Made by a program: the position numbers and the translations under genes. A stretch of DNA of 64,000 bases from SIG78 sp045587205 (GTDB lineage Bacteria > Verrucomicrobiota > Lentisphaeria > Victivallales > Victivallaceae). A model generated the notes under the pieces. It was not told the origin of the DNA. It saw only the letters and a program-made list of their open reading frames with translations, and made no database searches. Shown here piece by piece: positions 8,159 through 15,448 of the stretch (position 1 is the first letter of the stretch; each line of letters starts with the position of its first letter). The stretch is from positions 1 to 64,000 of the forward strand of contig JAZNBV010000074.1 of the NCBI GenBank assembly GCA_045587205.1. The letters are read 5' to 3'.

Positions 8159-9841
8159 TCACTTTACCGGCAGATTTTTCAATACATACTGTACGACCGG
8201 GGTGCGTTCTTCGCCGGGTGCGGTATTGTTTTCCAGATACTCAATGGCTTCAAAAAGCATCAGGCACGCTTTTTCATAAGGCATATCGCCGATTTCGGCA
8301 ATCAGTCGCGTGGCGCGGTCAAGGAGCTTTTTGTTGGATACATCCACATAACTCATCCAGTTGCCGGTAACTCTGCCCAATGTTGCCATAATACCGGTGG
8401 AAATGGTGTTCAAAACCAGTTTTACCGCCATATGCGACATCAACTGAAGCGGTGAATCTGTCAAAGAGCATTTCACATTCAAATCACCGGAATCATCGCC
8501 GATGGCAAGATGCACTTTTCCGGCAAAAGCACTGCTCAATTTATCAAATTCAGCCTGCAGTTCAGCGTTGCGCTTACCCGTAGCAAGCGTGACCAGCACC
8601 GCGGTGTCATTGCCGGAAGCAATACGGTCACTGATATCTTCAGAGCCAACCATAAACTTCAGAAGTTCACTGCTCTGGATCTTCGGTGGATTATCCAATA
8701 CGCTTTCCGGAGCATTCATTGCTTTATAGAGTTCAGCCGTCCATTCCAGACATCTCAACTTGCGCTGCATACCGTACTGCCACACTTCCGGCGTGGTCAG
8801 CAGGGGATTTTTAACAAATGCCCACGGCCGCGGCGAAACTGCATCATCACATTTACGGAATGGCGGCAGCATAAAAGTCGGTGCGCGTTCGGTCGTATCC
8901 GTAAAAATATCCAGCAGATAATCGTTGGCAAGGTAAGTTATCAAACCGTGTTTTTTATAACACGCAGCTTCAATATCTATATAGTCAGCCATAGCCTGGG
9001 CGGATTGAGTGCTTTCAAGATCATCCAGCAGCCGTGCAAAAAGCCCGGCGTAATCCGGCATACTTCTGCCCAGCAGACGGTAAACGACCGCTTCCAACGC
9101 TCCACCGGCAATAAGCTGTTCCGAAGTCGTTGCCTGCATACGCGTGGAGCCGGCAAGCGCCATCGGTCCGCAAAAGAGATCCAGCACACAGACGCGTTCA
9201 TCGCAGATCGCTTTACGCGAGCGTTCCAGATGCTCCGCCAGCAAGCCGGCAGGATTATTGAACAGCAGAAAAGCCTTGCACTTGCGGTCAAGCGCTTCAA
9301 AAAGCGTACCCAGCACCGAAGAGGTCTCGCCGCCTTCAGTAATAGCTACAAGCATATCTTTTTCATTCAGATCGAGTTCCCTGACCTGCTGTCTGCCGAA
9401 ACTCTGGTAATCTTCAAAAAATTCCACCGATTTGACCAGAGCATAATCGCCGCCGGTCATAATGCTGTACACACTGTCAGAATACGCCGCCAGTTCCGGG
9501 GTATTGGCAATACACTGCCGGTACATACACTCCAGCAGAATACTCAAACGCCCGGTCGCCCCGCAGCCGGAAAAAACGATCCTGCCGCCGGAACGGATAA
9601 CTTCTTCTCCGCAATCGACCAACCGGGCAAACTCTTTGGAGGCAAAGACCTTTTCCGCCATTGCCGCAACGTTGCGGTCAACACTCTGCAGATTTTTCAC
9701 TCCGTAAACGGTTCCGCGGACAAATTCTTTATCCAGATTGCGGGTAAGCGGACTGGATTGCTCGGTAGGCAGAAAACCCAGATGAAACTGTTTTTCATTT
9801 TCAAGAAAATTCCGTGCTTGCTGTGCTGCGTATTCAGACAT
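8159..9841 (-). CDS. Tandem SIS-domain protein, MurQ/GCKR-like
   Basis: The 560-residue protein has two sugar isomerase (SIS) domains. The first (about residues 60-250) has a phosphosugar-binding loop FSGCGATGRLS and a GSTRMQATTSEQ segment like the MurQ etherase GSTRLKAGT motif. The second (about 390-500) ends in KLVLNTISTGIMATLGRVTG, also MurQ-like. MurQ itself is about 300 residues, so this matches the fused architecture of glucokinase regulatory protein. It may bind or cleave N-acetylmuramate 6-phosphate or another phosphosugar. Etherase activity cannot be assumed, because the regulatory family kept the fold but not the chemistry. A strong AGGAGG site precedes the start. Confidence 0.85.
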   Translation of the reverse strand: MSEYAAQQARNFLENEKQFHLGFLPTEQSSPLTRNLDKEFVRGTVYGVKNLQSVDRNVAAMAEKVFASKEFARLVDCGEEVIRSGGRIVFSGCGATGRLSILLECMYRQCIANTPELAAYSDSVYSIMTGGDYALVKSVEFFEDYQSFGRQQVRELDLNEKDMLVAITEGGETSSVLGTLFEALDRKCKAFLLFNNPAGLLAEHLERSRKAICDERVCVLDLFCGPMALAGSTRMQATTSEQLIAGGALEAVVYRLLGRSMPDYAGLFARLLDDLESTQSAQAMADYIDIEAACYKKHGLITYLANDYLLDIFTDTTERAPTFMLPPFRKCDDAVSPRPWAFVKNPLLTTPEVWQYGMQRKLRCLEWTAELYKAMNAPESVLDNPPKIQSSELLKFMVGSEDISDRIASGNDTAVLVTLATGKRNAELQAEFDKLSSAFAGKVHLAIGDDSGDLNVKCSLTDSPLQLMSHMAVKLVLNTISTGIMATLGRVTGNWMSYVDVSNKKLLDRATRLIAEIGDMPYEKACLMLFEAIEYLENNTAPGEERTPVVQYVLKNLPVK

Positions 9842-9885
9842 ATATCCTCCTGCAATTCTGTTACCGCTGATTATTGTTTATATGT

Positions 9886-9914
9886 AAAATAACATCACTG
9901 TGATTTTTTTGCAA
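9886..9914 (-). promoter_or_regulatory. Putative promoter of the tandem-SIS gene, with an inverted repeat in the spacer
   Basis: On the minus strand TTGCAA (9909-9914) and TATTTT (9886-9891) are 17 bases apart. A perfect short palindrome, ATCACTGTGAT (9894-9904), sits in the spacer and could be an operator. Confidence 0.45.
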
Positions 9915-9999
9915 GAATGAGGTGATTAAATTTGCATTTTTTATGGTTTACAATAATGTATATTATGCAAAGAACTCTATTTTAATGGAGTGAGATTTT

Positions 10000-10059
10000 A
10001 TGAAAAAACTTCTGATTTTCCCGACCTTGATCTCAATTCTGTTCATCACCGGCTATTGA
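10000..10059 (+). CDS. Possible 19-residue hydrophobic peptide
   Basis: A tiny reading frame, MKKLLIFPTLISILFITGY, preceded by a GGAGTGAG ribosome-binding site at 10 bases. It looks exactly like a lipoprotein signal peptide in which the lipidated Cys of an ITGC lipobox is Tyr and is followed at once by a stop. It may be a decayed small lipoprotein, a real membrane micropeptide, or chance. Nothing else codes between 9842 and 10136. Confidence 0.35.
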   Translation: MKKLLIFPTLISILFITGY

Positions 10060-10102
10060 AAAAACACCCGGCGGTGATACTTTGCCAAGTCACCTCCGGG
10101 TG
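10059..10102 (-). terminator. Intrinsic terminator of the thiamin operon
   Basis: A 13-base stem with one mismatch (10065-10077 with 10090-10102) is followed on the minus strand by a T6 run (10059-10064). It lies 34 bases past the thiC stop. Confidence 0.85.
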
Positions 10103-10136
10103 CAGTATTTCCAGAAACAGTCAATACAGCAGAATA

Positions 10137-11432
10137 CTATTTATCAAGACCTTTTTTGAGTCTTGCACTCAAGCGAACCGAACAGAAATCAGGGCCGCAC
10201 ATAGTGCAGTATTCCGACCCGTGCTGATGAGGAGCGCTGCTTTCCTGCAATGCCTGATTGCGCAATTCTCTTGCCCATTCAGGATCGATAGCCAGTTCAA
10301 ACTGTTTTTCCCAGTCAAAATTTGCGCGGGGATTGGAAATGGCATCATCGCGGTCACGGCATCCGGGTTTGTGCAGTGCCACATCGGCTGCGTGCGCGGC
10401 GATTTTAAACGCCGCAACTCCCCGCCGGACATCATCGGCATTGGGCAATCCAAGATGCTCTTTGGGAGTAACATAACAGAGCATTGCCGCACCGTAATAT
10501 GCCCCCATCATACCGCCCATACCGGCAACAAAGTGGTCATAACCGGGCGCGCAGTCAGTAACCACCGGCCCCAGAATATAAAAAGGTGCATCGCCGCAGA
10601 TTTTCTGTTCGCGCTCCATATTTTCTCTGATCTGATCCAGCGGTATGTGTCCGGGCCCTTCCACCATTGCCTGTACATTGGCTTTCCGGCAGCGGGCGAC
10701 CAGTTCGCCCAGCGTATCAAGCTCGGCAAATTGCGCTTCATCCGACGCATCAGCCAGACACCCCGGGCGCAAACCGTCTCCCAGCGAAAGAGTTACATCG
10801 TACTTGCGGCAGATTTCCAGAATATCATCAAACACTTCATAAAACGGATTTTCCCGGTTGTGCTCACTCATCCAAGCTGCAAGCAATGCTCCGCCGCGGC
10901 TGACAATGCCGAGTTTTCGTTTCAAAGCCAGCGGTACATATTTTTGCAGCAAGCCGGCGTGGATGGTCATATAATCCACGCCCTGCTCTGCCTGTTCGCG
11001 GATGACAGCAAGGATTTTATCTCCGGCAATATCATTGTTTCCATAGCGTGCAACAACTTCATATACCGGCACCGTTCCCAGCGGCGCGGTGCAAGCTTCG
11101 AGCATCGCCTGCCGGATTCTGCCTATATCGCCTCCTGTACTCAAATCCATAACCGTATCAGCACCGTAGTGCAGAGCAATGGCAAGTTTGCTCTTTTCCG
11201 CACCGGGACAGCTGGAAAGCGCGGAATTGCCAAGGTTGGCATTAACTTTGGTTTTCAGCTCTCTGCCGATACCGCAGGGGATCAGGTTCCGGTGATTGAT
11301 ATTGGCGGGTATTACTATGGTACCGGCGGCGACTCTGTCGGCAATAAATTCAACAGAGCGCTGTTCTGCAGCGGCAACAAGTTTTATCTGCGGAGTTATT
11401 ATTCCTTTGCGTACATATTCGATTTGTGTCAT
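10137..11432 (-). CDS. thiC: Phosphomethylpyrimidine synthase ThiC
   Basis: A radical-SAM enzyme converting aminoimidazole ribotide to hydroxymethylpyrimidine phosphate, the pyrimidine half of thiamin. The 431 residues match the short bacterial form. The C-terminal cluster motif CTMCGPDFC (CX2CX4C) binds the 4Fe-4S cluster. Other family blocks include GRIRQAML, MTIHAGLLQKY, SRGGALLAAWM and MVEGPGHIP. It is the last gene of the operon and its start overlaps the thiD stop by 4 bases, so translation is probably coupled. Confidence 0.97.
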   Translation of the reverse strand: MTQIEYVRKGIITPQIKLVAAAEQRSVEFIADRVAAGTIVIPANINHRNLIPCGIGRELKTKVNANLGNSALSSCPGAEKSKLAIALHYGADTVMDLSTGGDIGRIRQAMLEACTAPLGTVPVYEVVARYGNNDIAGDKILAVIREQAEQGVDYMTIHAGLLQKYVPLALKRKLGIVSRGGALLAAWMSEHNRENPFYEVFDDILEICRKYDVTLSLGDGLRPGCLADASDEAQFAELDTLGELVARCRKANVQAMVEGPGHIPLDQIRENMEREQKICGDAPFYILGPVVTDCAPGYDHFVAGMGGMMGAYYGAAMLCYVTPKEHLGLPNADDVRRGVAAFKIAAHAADVALHKPGCRDRDDAISNPRANFDWEKQFELAIDPEWARELRNQALQESSAPHQHGSEYCTMCGPDFCSVRLSARLKKGLDK

Positions 11433-12259
11433 AGCTCAATTAGACTCACTTGGTTGGAACAGTTTATTTCCGGCGGATACATTTGCGAAAGTGTATCACT
11501 CAAGTTCACACTTCCGCAAAGCGAACCATAGACAAAAGCCTTGGCTGATTTCAATGCCTCCTGCCAGCTTTTTTTCAAAGCAAGATTTGCCGCCAGTGCA
11601 GCACTCAAAGTACAGCCGGTACCGTGGGCAGTATTGGCACTGACCTCTGCACGCGGCGAACTCAATGCCAACAGCCTGCCCTGATAACAGACAATATCAC
11701 TCACCCGGTCGGAAGTAATGGCGTGACCGCTTTTTATAAGGCAGTTGCAATTATATCTTTTATATATAAGCAATGCCGCATCGGCAAGATCCTGCAGATC
11801 ATTCAATTTGCACTTGCAGATAAGTTCCGCTTCGGGAATATTGGGCGTTACCCATACTGCCCGCGGAAAAAGCAGATTCTGCATTGACTCCACTGCAGAA
11901 TCTTCCAGCAGTCTGGCTCCGGAAGTGGAAACCATTACCGGATCAACGATCAGCTGCAGATCATATTTCTGAACCATTTGTGCTGCAGTTTCAACGATCG
12001 CGCTGTTGACAAGCATTCCACTTTTGGCAAAGCGTACCGGAATAAGATCAAGCACGCTTTCCAGCTGGGATTTCACCGCTTCAGCCGGCAGCACATCCAC
12101 CCGGCGCACCTCATCGGGATTCTGGCTGGTCACGGCAGTAATTGCCGAACAGCCGTAAATGTTGAAACTGCTGAATGTCCGCAGATCCGCCTGGATCCCG
12201 GCGCCGCCGCCGGAATCACTGCCGGCAATGGTCAGTACTGCGGGGCGGATGTTACTCAT
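11429..12259 (-). CDS. thiD: Hydroxymethylpyrimidine kinase / phosphomethylpyrimidine kinase
   Basis: Phosphorylates HMP and HMP-phosphate to HMP-pyrophosphate for thiamin synthesis. This is a ribokinase-fold protein of 276 residues with the N-terminal AGSDSGGGAGIQAD substrate loop and the C-terminal HGTGCTLSAALAA anion-hole motif carrying the catalytic Cys. The start overlaps the thiE 3' end by 8 bases, and the 3' end overlaps thiC. Confidence 0.96.
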   Translation of the reverse strand: MSNIRPAVLTIAGSDSGGGAGIQADLRTFSSFNIYGCSAITAVTSQNPDEVRRVDVLPAEAVKSQLESVLDLIPVRFAKSGMLVNSAIVETAAQMVQKYDLQLIVDPVMVSTSGARLLEDSAVESMQNLLFPRAVWVTPNIPEAELICKCKLNDLQDLADAALLIYKRYNCNCLIKSGHAITSDRVSDIVCYQGRLLALSSPRAEVSANTAHGTGCTLSAALAANLALKKSWQEALKSAKAFVYGSLCGSVNLSDTLSQMYPPEINCSNQVSLIEL

Positions 12260-12911
12260 AGCAGTATCCTTTCATAATTTTCCGCAACTGTCTGACTTTG
12301 GCGGCAACATCAACAGCCTGTGTTATTTCAGTAACCATTGCTATATGTCTGAAACCTTTGGAGCACAAAAGTTCCAGATGCCGCTCCTTGATGCCGCCCA
12401 TCACCGAAAACGGACAGGTGACCAGCTTTTTGAGTTCTTCAACTTTTTCCAGCCCCAGCGCGCCGCAAGGCACACTTTTGGTCTGCGTGGGAAATACCGG
12501 TCCGATGTTGAGATAACCGCAATTCTGCTGCAGCGCGGTGCATATTTCTTCGGCATTGTGCGTTGAAATACCGAAAAGCATCTCCGGAGATAATTTTTTT
12601 GCTTCCTCAAGCGGAAAATCCTCCTGCCCCAGATGCACTCCGTCCGCCCCGGCAGCCACGGCAATATCAACGCGGTCATCTACGATCAGAAGCATCTGAC
12701 TGCGTTCGGTAATGAGCCGGCACTTCTTTACCAGCTCAAACATCGCTGAGTCAGAAATATTCTTTTCCCGGATCTGAACGATTTTTGCTCCACCGGAAGC
12801 AATGCCTTCCACAATATCGCAAACGTTGCGGCCGTTGCAGAATTCACTGCTCACCACCGGATAGAGATCGGAACGATTGAATATTTCAAGTTTCTCACTT
12901 AAAGTACGCAT
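12252..12911 (-). CDS. thiE: Thiamin-phosphate synthase
   Basis: Joins HMP-pyrophosphate to the thiazole phosphate to give thiamin phosphate. A 219-residue TIM barrel with family motifs VQIREKN (diphosphate binding), DGVHLGQEDFP and IGPVFPTQTKS. The start is two bases after the stop of the upstream thiazole synthase gene, so the operon is tightly packed. Confidence 0.96.
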   Translation of the reverse strand: MRTLSEKLEIFNRSDLYPVVSSEFCNGRNVCDIVEGIASGGAKIVQIREKNISDSAMFELVKKCRLITERSQMLLIVDDRVDIAVAAGADGVHLGQEDFPLEEAKKLSPEMLFGISTHNAEEICTALQQNCGYLNIGPVFPTQTKSVPCGALGLEKVEELKKLVTCPFSVMGGIKERHLELLCSKGFRHIAMVTEITQAVDVAAKVRQLRKIMKGYCYE

Positions 12912-12913
12912 TT

Positions 12914-13693
12914 TCAGCGGCCTTTTTCAATAATGAGTTTTGCCACTTTTCTGCCGGACATAAGCATACCGCCGAAAATCGGTCCCATCCGGTAGCCGCC
13001 CATAACATTATTGGCACTCATACCGCAGGCATACAAACCGGGGAAGTAACAACGGGTGTTCTCCACGGTGGAGGCTTCGCCGTTTTCCACCCACATCGGT
13101 TTTTCACCGATAATGTCGCCGGTGGGGGTATCAAGCTGGATCTTGGCTTTTTTCACCGCCAGATTGAGTATTTCGCTGGGGTGTCCGGTACCGTCAACAA
13201 CATTTTCGGCAATCACCGTAAGCGGGTCAACGTGCAACCCCAACCGCTCCACACAGGTCCAGTTGATCACCAGACCGTTGACTTTGCCGGCTTTGAAGAC
13301 CAGATCTTCCACGCTGACCGAGTTGAAGATAGTTGCCCCGGCTTTGACGGCGCCGAAAATGAGTCCGCTTGCCATTTCCACTGAATCCAAAGTGTGATAA
13401 CCGGGGGCATTTTCAAGTTTCCGGTGCGTGATATTGAAATCATCCAGAATATCCAGTGCTTCATCCTGCACGACCACTTCGTTAAAGAGCATACCGCCGC
13501 CCCAGGTGCCGCCGCCGGGAGCGAGTTTGCGTTCAAAAATGGCAGTTTTCAAACCGGCTTCCGCCAGATAACGGGCGGCAACAAGCGCAGATGGACCGCC
13601 GCCGACTAAAGCAACATCGAGTTTTAATCCGTCGATGAGTTTGGCGCTGAATTTGTTGATGATTGCTGTGGAGATGATGTTTTCCGCTGACAT
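12914..13693 (-). CDS. thi4: Thi4-family thiazole synthase, sulfide-dependent type
   Basis: Builds the thiazole of thiamin from NAD, glycine and a sulfur source. The 259-residue protein has an FAD/NAD dinucleotide loop VALVGGGPSALVAARYL near residue 27, the GGGTWGGGMLF block, and a C-terminal GMSANNVMGGYRMGPIFGGM. The sulfur-donating Cys of yeast THI4 (in CMDP) aligns with His154 here (GLHVDP). This is the methanogen-type arrangement, which uses external sulfide catalytically and is not a suicide enzyme. No thiG, thiH, thiS or thiF occurs in the operon, consistent with Thi4 replacing them. It is first in the operon, directly behind the TPP riboswitch leader. Confidence 0.93.
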   Translation of the reverse strand: MSAENIISTAIINKFSAKLIDGLKLDVALVGGGPSALVAARYLAEAGLKTAIFERKLAPGGGTWGGGMLFNEVVVQDEALDILDDFNITHRKLENAPGYHTLDSVEMASGLIFGAVKAGATIFNSVSVEDLVFKAGKVNGLVINWTCVERLGLHVDPLTVIAENVVDGTGHPSEILNLAVKKAKIQLDTPTGDIIGEKPMWVENGEASTVENTRCYFPGLYACGMSANNVMGGYRMGPIFGGMLMSGRKVAKLIIEKGR

Positions 13694-13694
13694 A

Positions 13695-13757
13695 CCGGAA
13701 TTCCTTTCCGGAGCATTTCAATGCTCCCGTAATGGGTATGACGGTGCGGAACGCACC
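13695..13757 (-). promoter_or_regulatory. Hairpins between the TPP aptamer and thi4, likely expression platform
   Basis: Three short stems lie between aptamer and start codon: 13743-13757 (6 bp, loop of 3), 13710-13727 (8 bp) and 13695-13711 (CCGGAA/TTCCGG). The loop of the last is AGGAA, the presumed Shine-Dalgarno of thi4. The second and third share two bases, so they compete. No T-run follows, which suggests control of translation rather than termination. Confidence 0.5.
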
Positions 13758-13797
13758 TGCAAAGAAGTGTAACAGAAATATTTTTCATCTCTTTTTT

Positions 13798-13878
13798 TCC
13801 TACGCCGGCATTACCCGTTTCAGGTTCAAAGGGTTTGATCTCAGCCGTTGTCAACCGTGACAACAGCACCCCTATGTT
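13798..13878 (-). ncRNA. TPP riboswitch (THI element)
   Basis: Minus-strand conserved blocks of the TPP aptamer appear in order: AGGGGTGC, GGCTGAGA, CCCTTTGAACCTGA, CGGGTAATGCCGGCGTAGGAA-type end. Binding of thiamin pyrophosphate would turn off the downstream thi4-thiE-thiD-thiC operon. Confidence 0.95.
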
Positions 13879-13890
13879 ACAATGCAAATT

Positions 13891-13919
13891 AATATAATCC
13901 GCTTGTGGTAAAATATCAA
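13891..13919 (-). promoter_or_regulatory. Putative thiamin operon promoter
   Basis: Minus-strand TTGATA (13914-13919), a 17-base spacer and TATATT (13891-13896), just upstream of the TPP aptamer. Confidence 0.6.
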
Positions 13920-13939
13920 GTACCGAATGAGTTTTTTTC

Positions 13940-13968
13940 TTGATTTTCCCGCAAGTCAATGCTATATT
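13940..13968 (+). promoter_or_regulatory. Putative promoter of the HAD phosphatase gene
   Basis: TTGATT (13940-13945), a 17-base spacer and TATATT (13963-13968), 35 bases before the start at 14003. It is back to back with the thiamin promoter. Confidence 0.55.
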
Positions 13969-14002
13969 ACAGAAATATCTTACAGTTGAGGTTCTATTGG
14001 TT

Positions 14003-14650
14003 ATGCGATTCAAAGCGGCGATTTTTGATCTGGACGGCACTCTGCTGGACAGTATGTATGTATGGAAAAATCTCTGTAGCGAATTTCTGATGCGGCACAA
14101 TATTTTTGAAGATATTGATGTTGACAGCAAACTCGGTGTTATTTCTATGTATAACGCTCTGGAATATGTCATCAGAGAATTTGCACTGGACATCACCCCG
14201 GAAGCCGCCTGCAAGGAAACCTGGCAGATCGTGCAGGATTTTTATCTGAACCGCGCCAGAGTCAAACCGGGGATCCCGGCGATTCTGGAACATCTGCAAA
14301 AAAATAATATTCCCTGCGGTATAATCACCGCCACCGAGTCCGGTCTGGTGGAGACTGCACTGGAACGCGCCGGACTGCGCGGATATTTTCAGGAGATCTT
14401 CAGCTGTTCGGATATGCAGACATCCAAGCGTACTCCTGAAGTTTTTTTCAAGATGTCTGATCTGCTGGGCGCATCTCCTGCGGAAACGGTCGTTTTTGAA
14501 GATGCTCTTTACGCTGCTGTTACAGCTCAAAACGCCGGATACAGTGTTGCCGCAGTTTACGATTTCAGCGAAAAAAATCCTGAAAAACTGCAGGCCGTTG
14601 CCGACTGGTACTGTCAAAGCTGGGAAGATCTTCCGCTTAATGAACTTTAA
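14003..14650 (+). CDS. HAD-superfamily phosphatase, beta-phosphoglucomutase-like
   Basis: A 215-residue haloacid dehalogenase-type hydrolase. Motif I is FDLDGTLLDS with nucleophile and acid Asp, motif II is ITATESG, and motif III/IV is KRTPEVF...VVFEDALYA. The helical cap between residues 18 and 90 places it with the phosphoglucomutase/phosphoglycolate-phosphatase subfamily. The substrate is probably a small sugar phosphate. The start at MRFKAA was chosen because motif I lies at the usual distance and the promoter is just upstream. A longer in-frame extension would begin inside that promoter. Confidence 0.9.
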   Translation: MRFKAAIFDLDGTLLDSMYVWKNLCSEFLMRHNIFEDIDVDSKLGVISMYNALEYVIREFALDITPEAACKETWQIVQDFYLNRARVKPGIPAILEHLQKNNIPCGIITATESGLVETALERAGLRGYFQEIFSCSDMQTSKRTPEVFFKMSDLLGASPAETVVFEDALYAAVTAQNAGYSVAAVYDFSEKNPEKLQAVADWYCQSWEDLPLNEL

Positions 14651-14900
14651 TGAAATATCTGTATAAACTTTTTAATGCGGGGGTTTTTATATGAAACAGG
14701 AATAGAGTTTTTCTGTTACGCTCTGTTCCCGTGGCACGCCATTGAAATCCATCCCCCCCCGATGCAGAAGATTGGAAAAACTGCACGCCTTATACGGTTA
14801 AAATAATACCTGAAACAGAGTTTTTAACCGTCCGAAGCAATAATTTTCCCGAAAAATGCGAATATATGCAAAAAAATTCAACAAATAAGTTCAAAAATAT
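14651..14900. other. Non-coding stretch with two inverted repeats
   Basis: No gene is seen here. Two good stems stand out: 14699-14707 with 14721-14729 (9 bp including one G-U pair on the plus strand) and 14794-14803 with 14822-14831 (perfect 10 bp, 18-base loop). A run of eight C lies between them. Neither stem has a clear T-run. They could terminate the HAD transcript or be part of a small RNA. Confidence 0.4.
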
Positions 14901-14928
14901 TTGCAATCTTTAATCTTTGCTATATATT
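14901..14928 (+). promoter_or_regulatory. Putative tRNA cluster promoter
   Basis: TTGCAA (14901-14906), a 16-base spacer and TATATT (14923-14928), 44 bases before the first tRNA. Confidence 0.55.
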
Positions 14929-14971
14929 AAGAGATGTGCACCAAACAGTGCAGAGTTGTTTTATGGTATAT

Positions 14972-15056
14972 GCCGACGTGGCGGAATTGGCAGACGCGCA
15001 CGGTTCAGGTCCGTGTTCCGCGAGGAATGAGGGTTCGACTCCCTCCGTCGGTACCA
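14972..15056 (+). tRNA. tRNA-Leu (CAG)
   Basis: An 85-base class II tRNA. The acceptor GCCGACG pairs with CGTCGGT, the anticodon loop TTCAGGT gives anticodon CAG (Leu, CUG codon), a long variable arm is present, the T-loop is GGTTCGACTCC, and the 3' CCA is encoded. Confidence 0.97.
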
Positions 15057-15102
15057 TTTTTACAATCAGGGTGTCAAACACTCGAAGGTTTTGAAATCTT
15101 TT

Positions 15103-15176
15103 GCGGGTATGGCATAACGGCTGTGCACCAGCCTTCCAAGCTGGATATACGGGTTCGACTCCCGTTACCCGCTCCA
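15103..15176 (+). tRNA. tRNA-Gly (TCC)
   Basis: A 74-base tRNA with acceptor GCGGGTA/TACCCGC, anticodon stem CCAGC/GCTGG around CTTCCAA giving anticodon TCC (GGA codon), and an encoded CCA. It lies 46 bases after tRNA-Leu. Confidence 0.97.
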
Positions 15177-15217
15177 GTTGCCAAACTAATCAAGATCTAT
15201 CAAACCATTTTTAATGT

Positions 15218-15302
15218 GGCTGGATTCCCGAGCGGCCAAAGGGGGCAGACTGTAAATCTGCTAGCGATGCTTTCGGTGGTTCGAATCCACCTCCAGCCAC
15301 CA
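15218..15302 (+). tRNA. tRNA-Tyr (GTA)
   Basis: An 85-base class II tRNA with acceptor GGCTGGA/TCCAGCC, anticodon stem GCAGA/TCTGC around CTGTAAA giving anticodon GTA, a long variable arm and an encoded CCA. It is last of the three-tRNA cluster. An imperfect hairpin repeating the word gctgtcgtt/acgacagc follows at about 15318-15340. Confidence 0.97.
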
Positions 15303-15448
15303 TTTTTTGAGATTCAACGACAGCAAAAATGCTGTCGTTTTTTTGTTTTTACAATATCCGTACCTCAAGTGCTGCAAATATTCCTTCCGTTGCTGAACTG
15401 TTCATATAAAATGCTGTCTAAAAAAGCAACTGTCAGCAAGGATTTTTT

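Noticed and set aside
8510..9892. 460-codon plus-strand open frame over the tandem-SIS gene
   Set aside because: Antisense shadow of a conserved gene with low-complexity composition and no start signal.
9990..11531. 513-codon plus-strand open frame over thiC and part of thiD
   Set aside because: It runs antisense through two well-conserved thiamin genes and across the operon terminator. There is no supporting motif.
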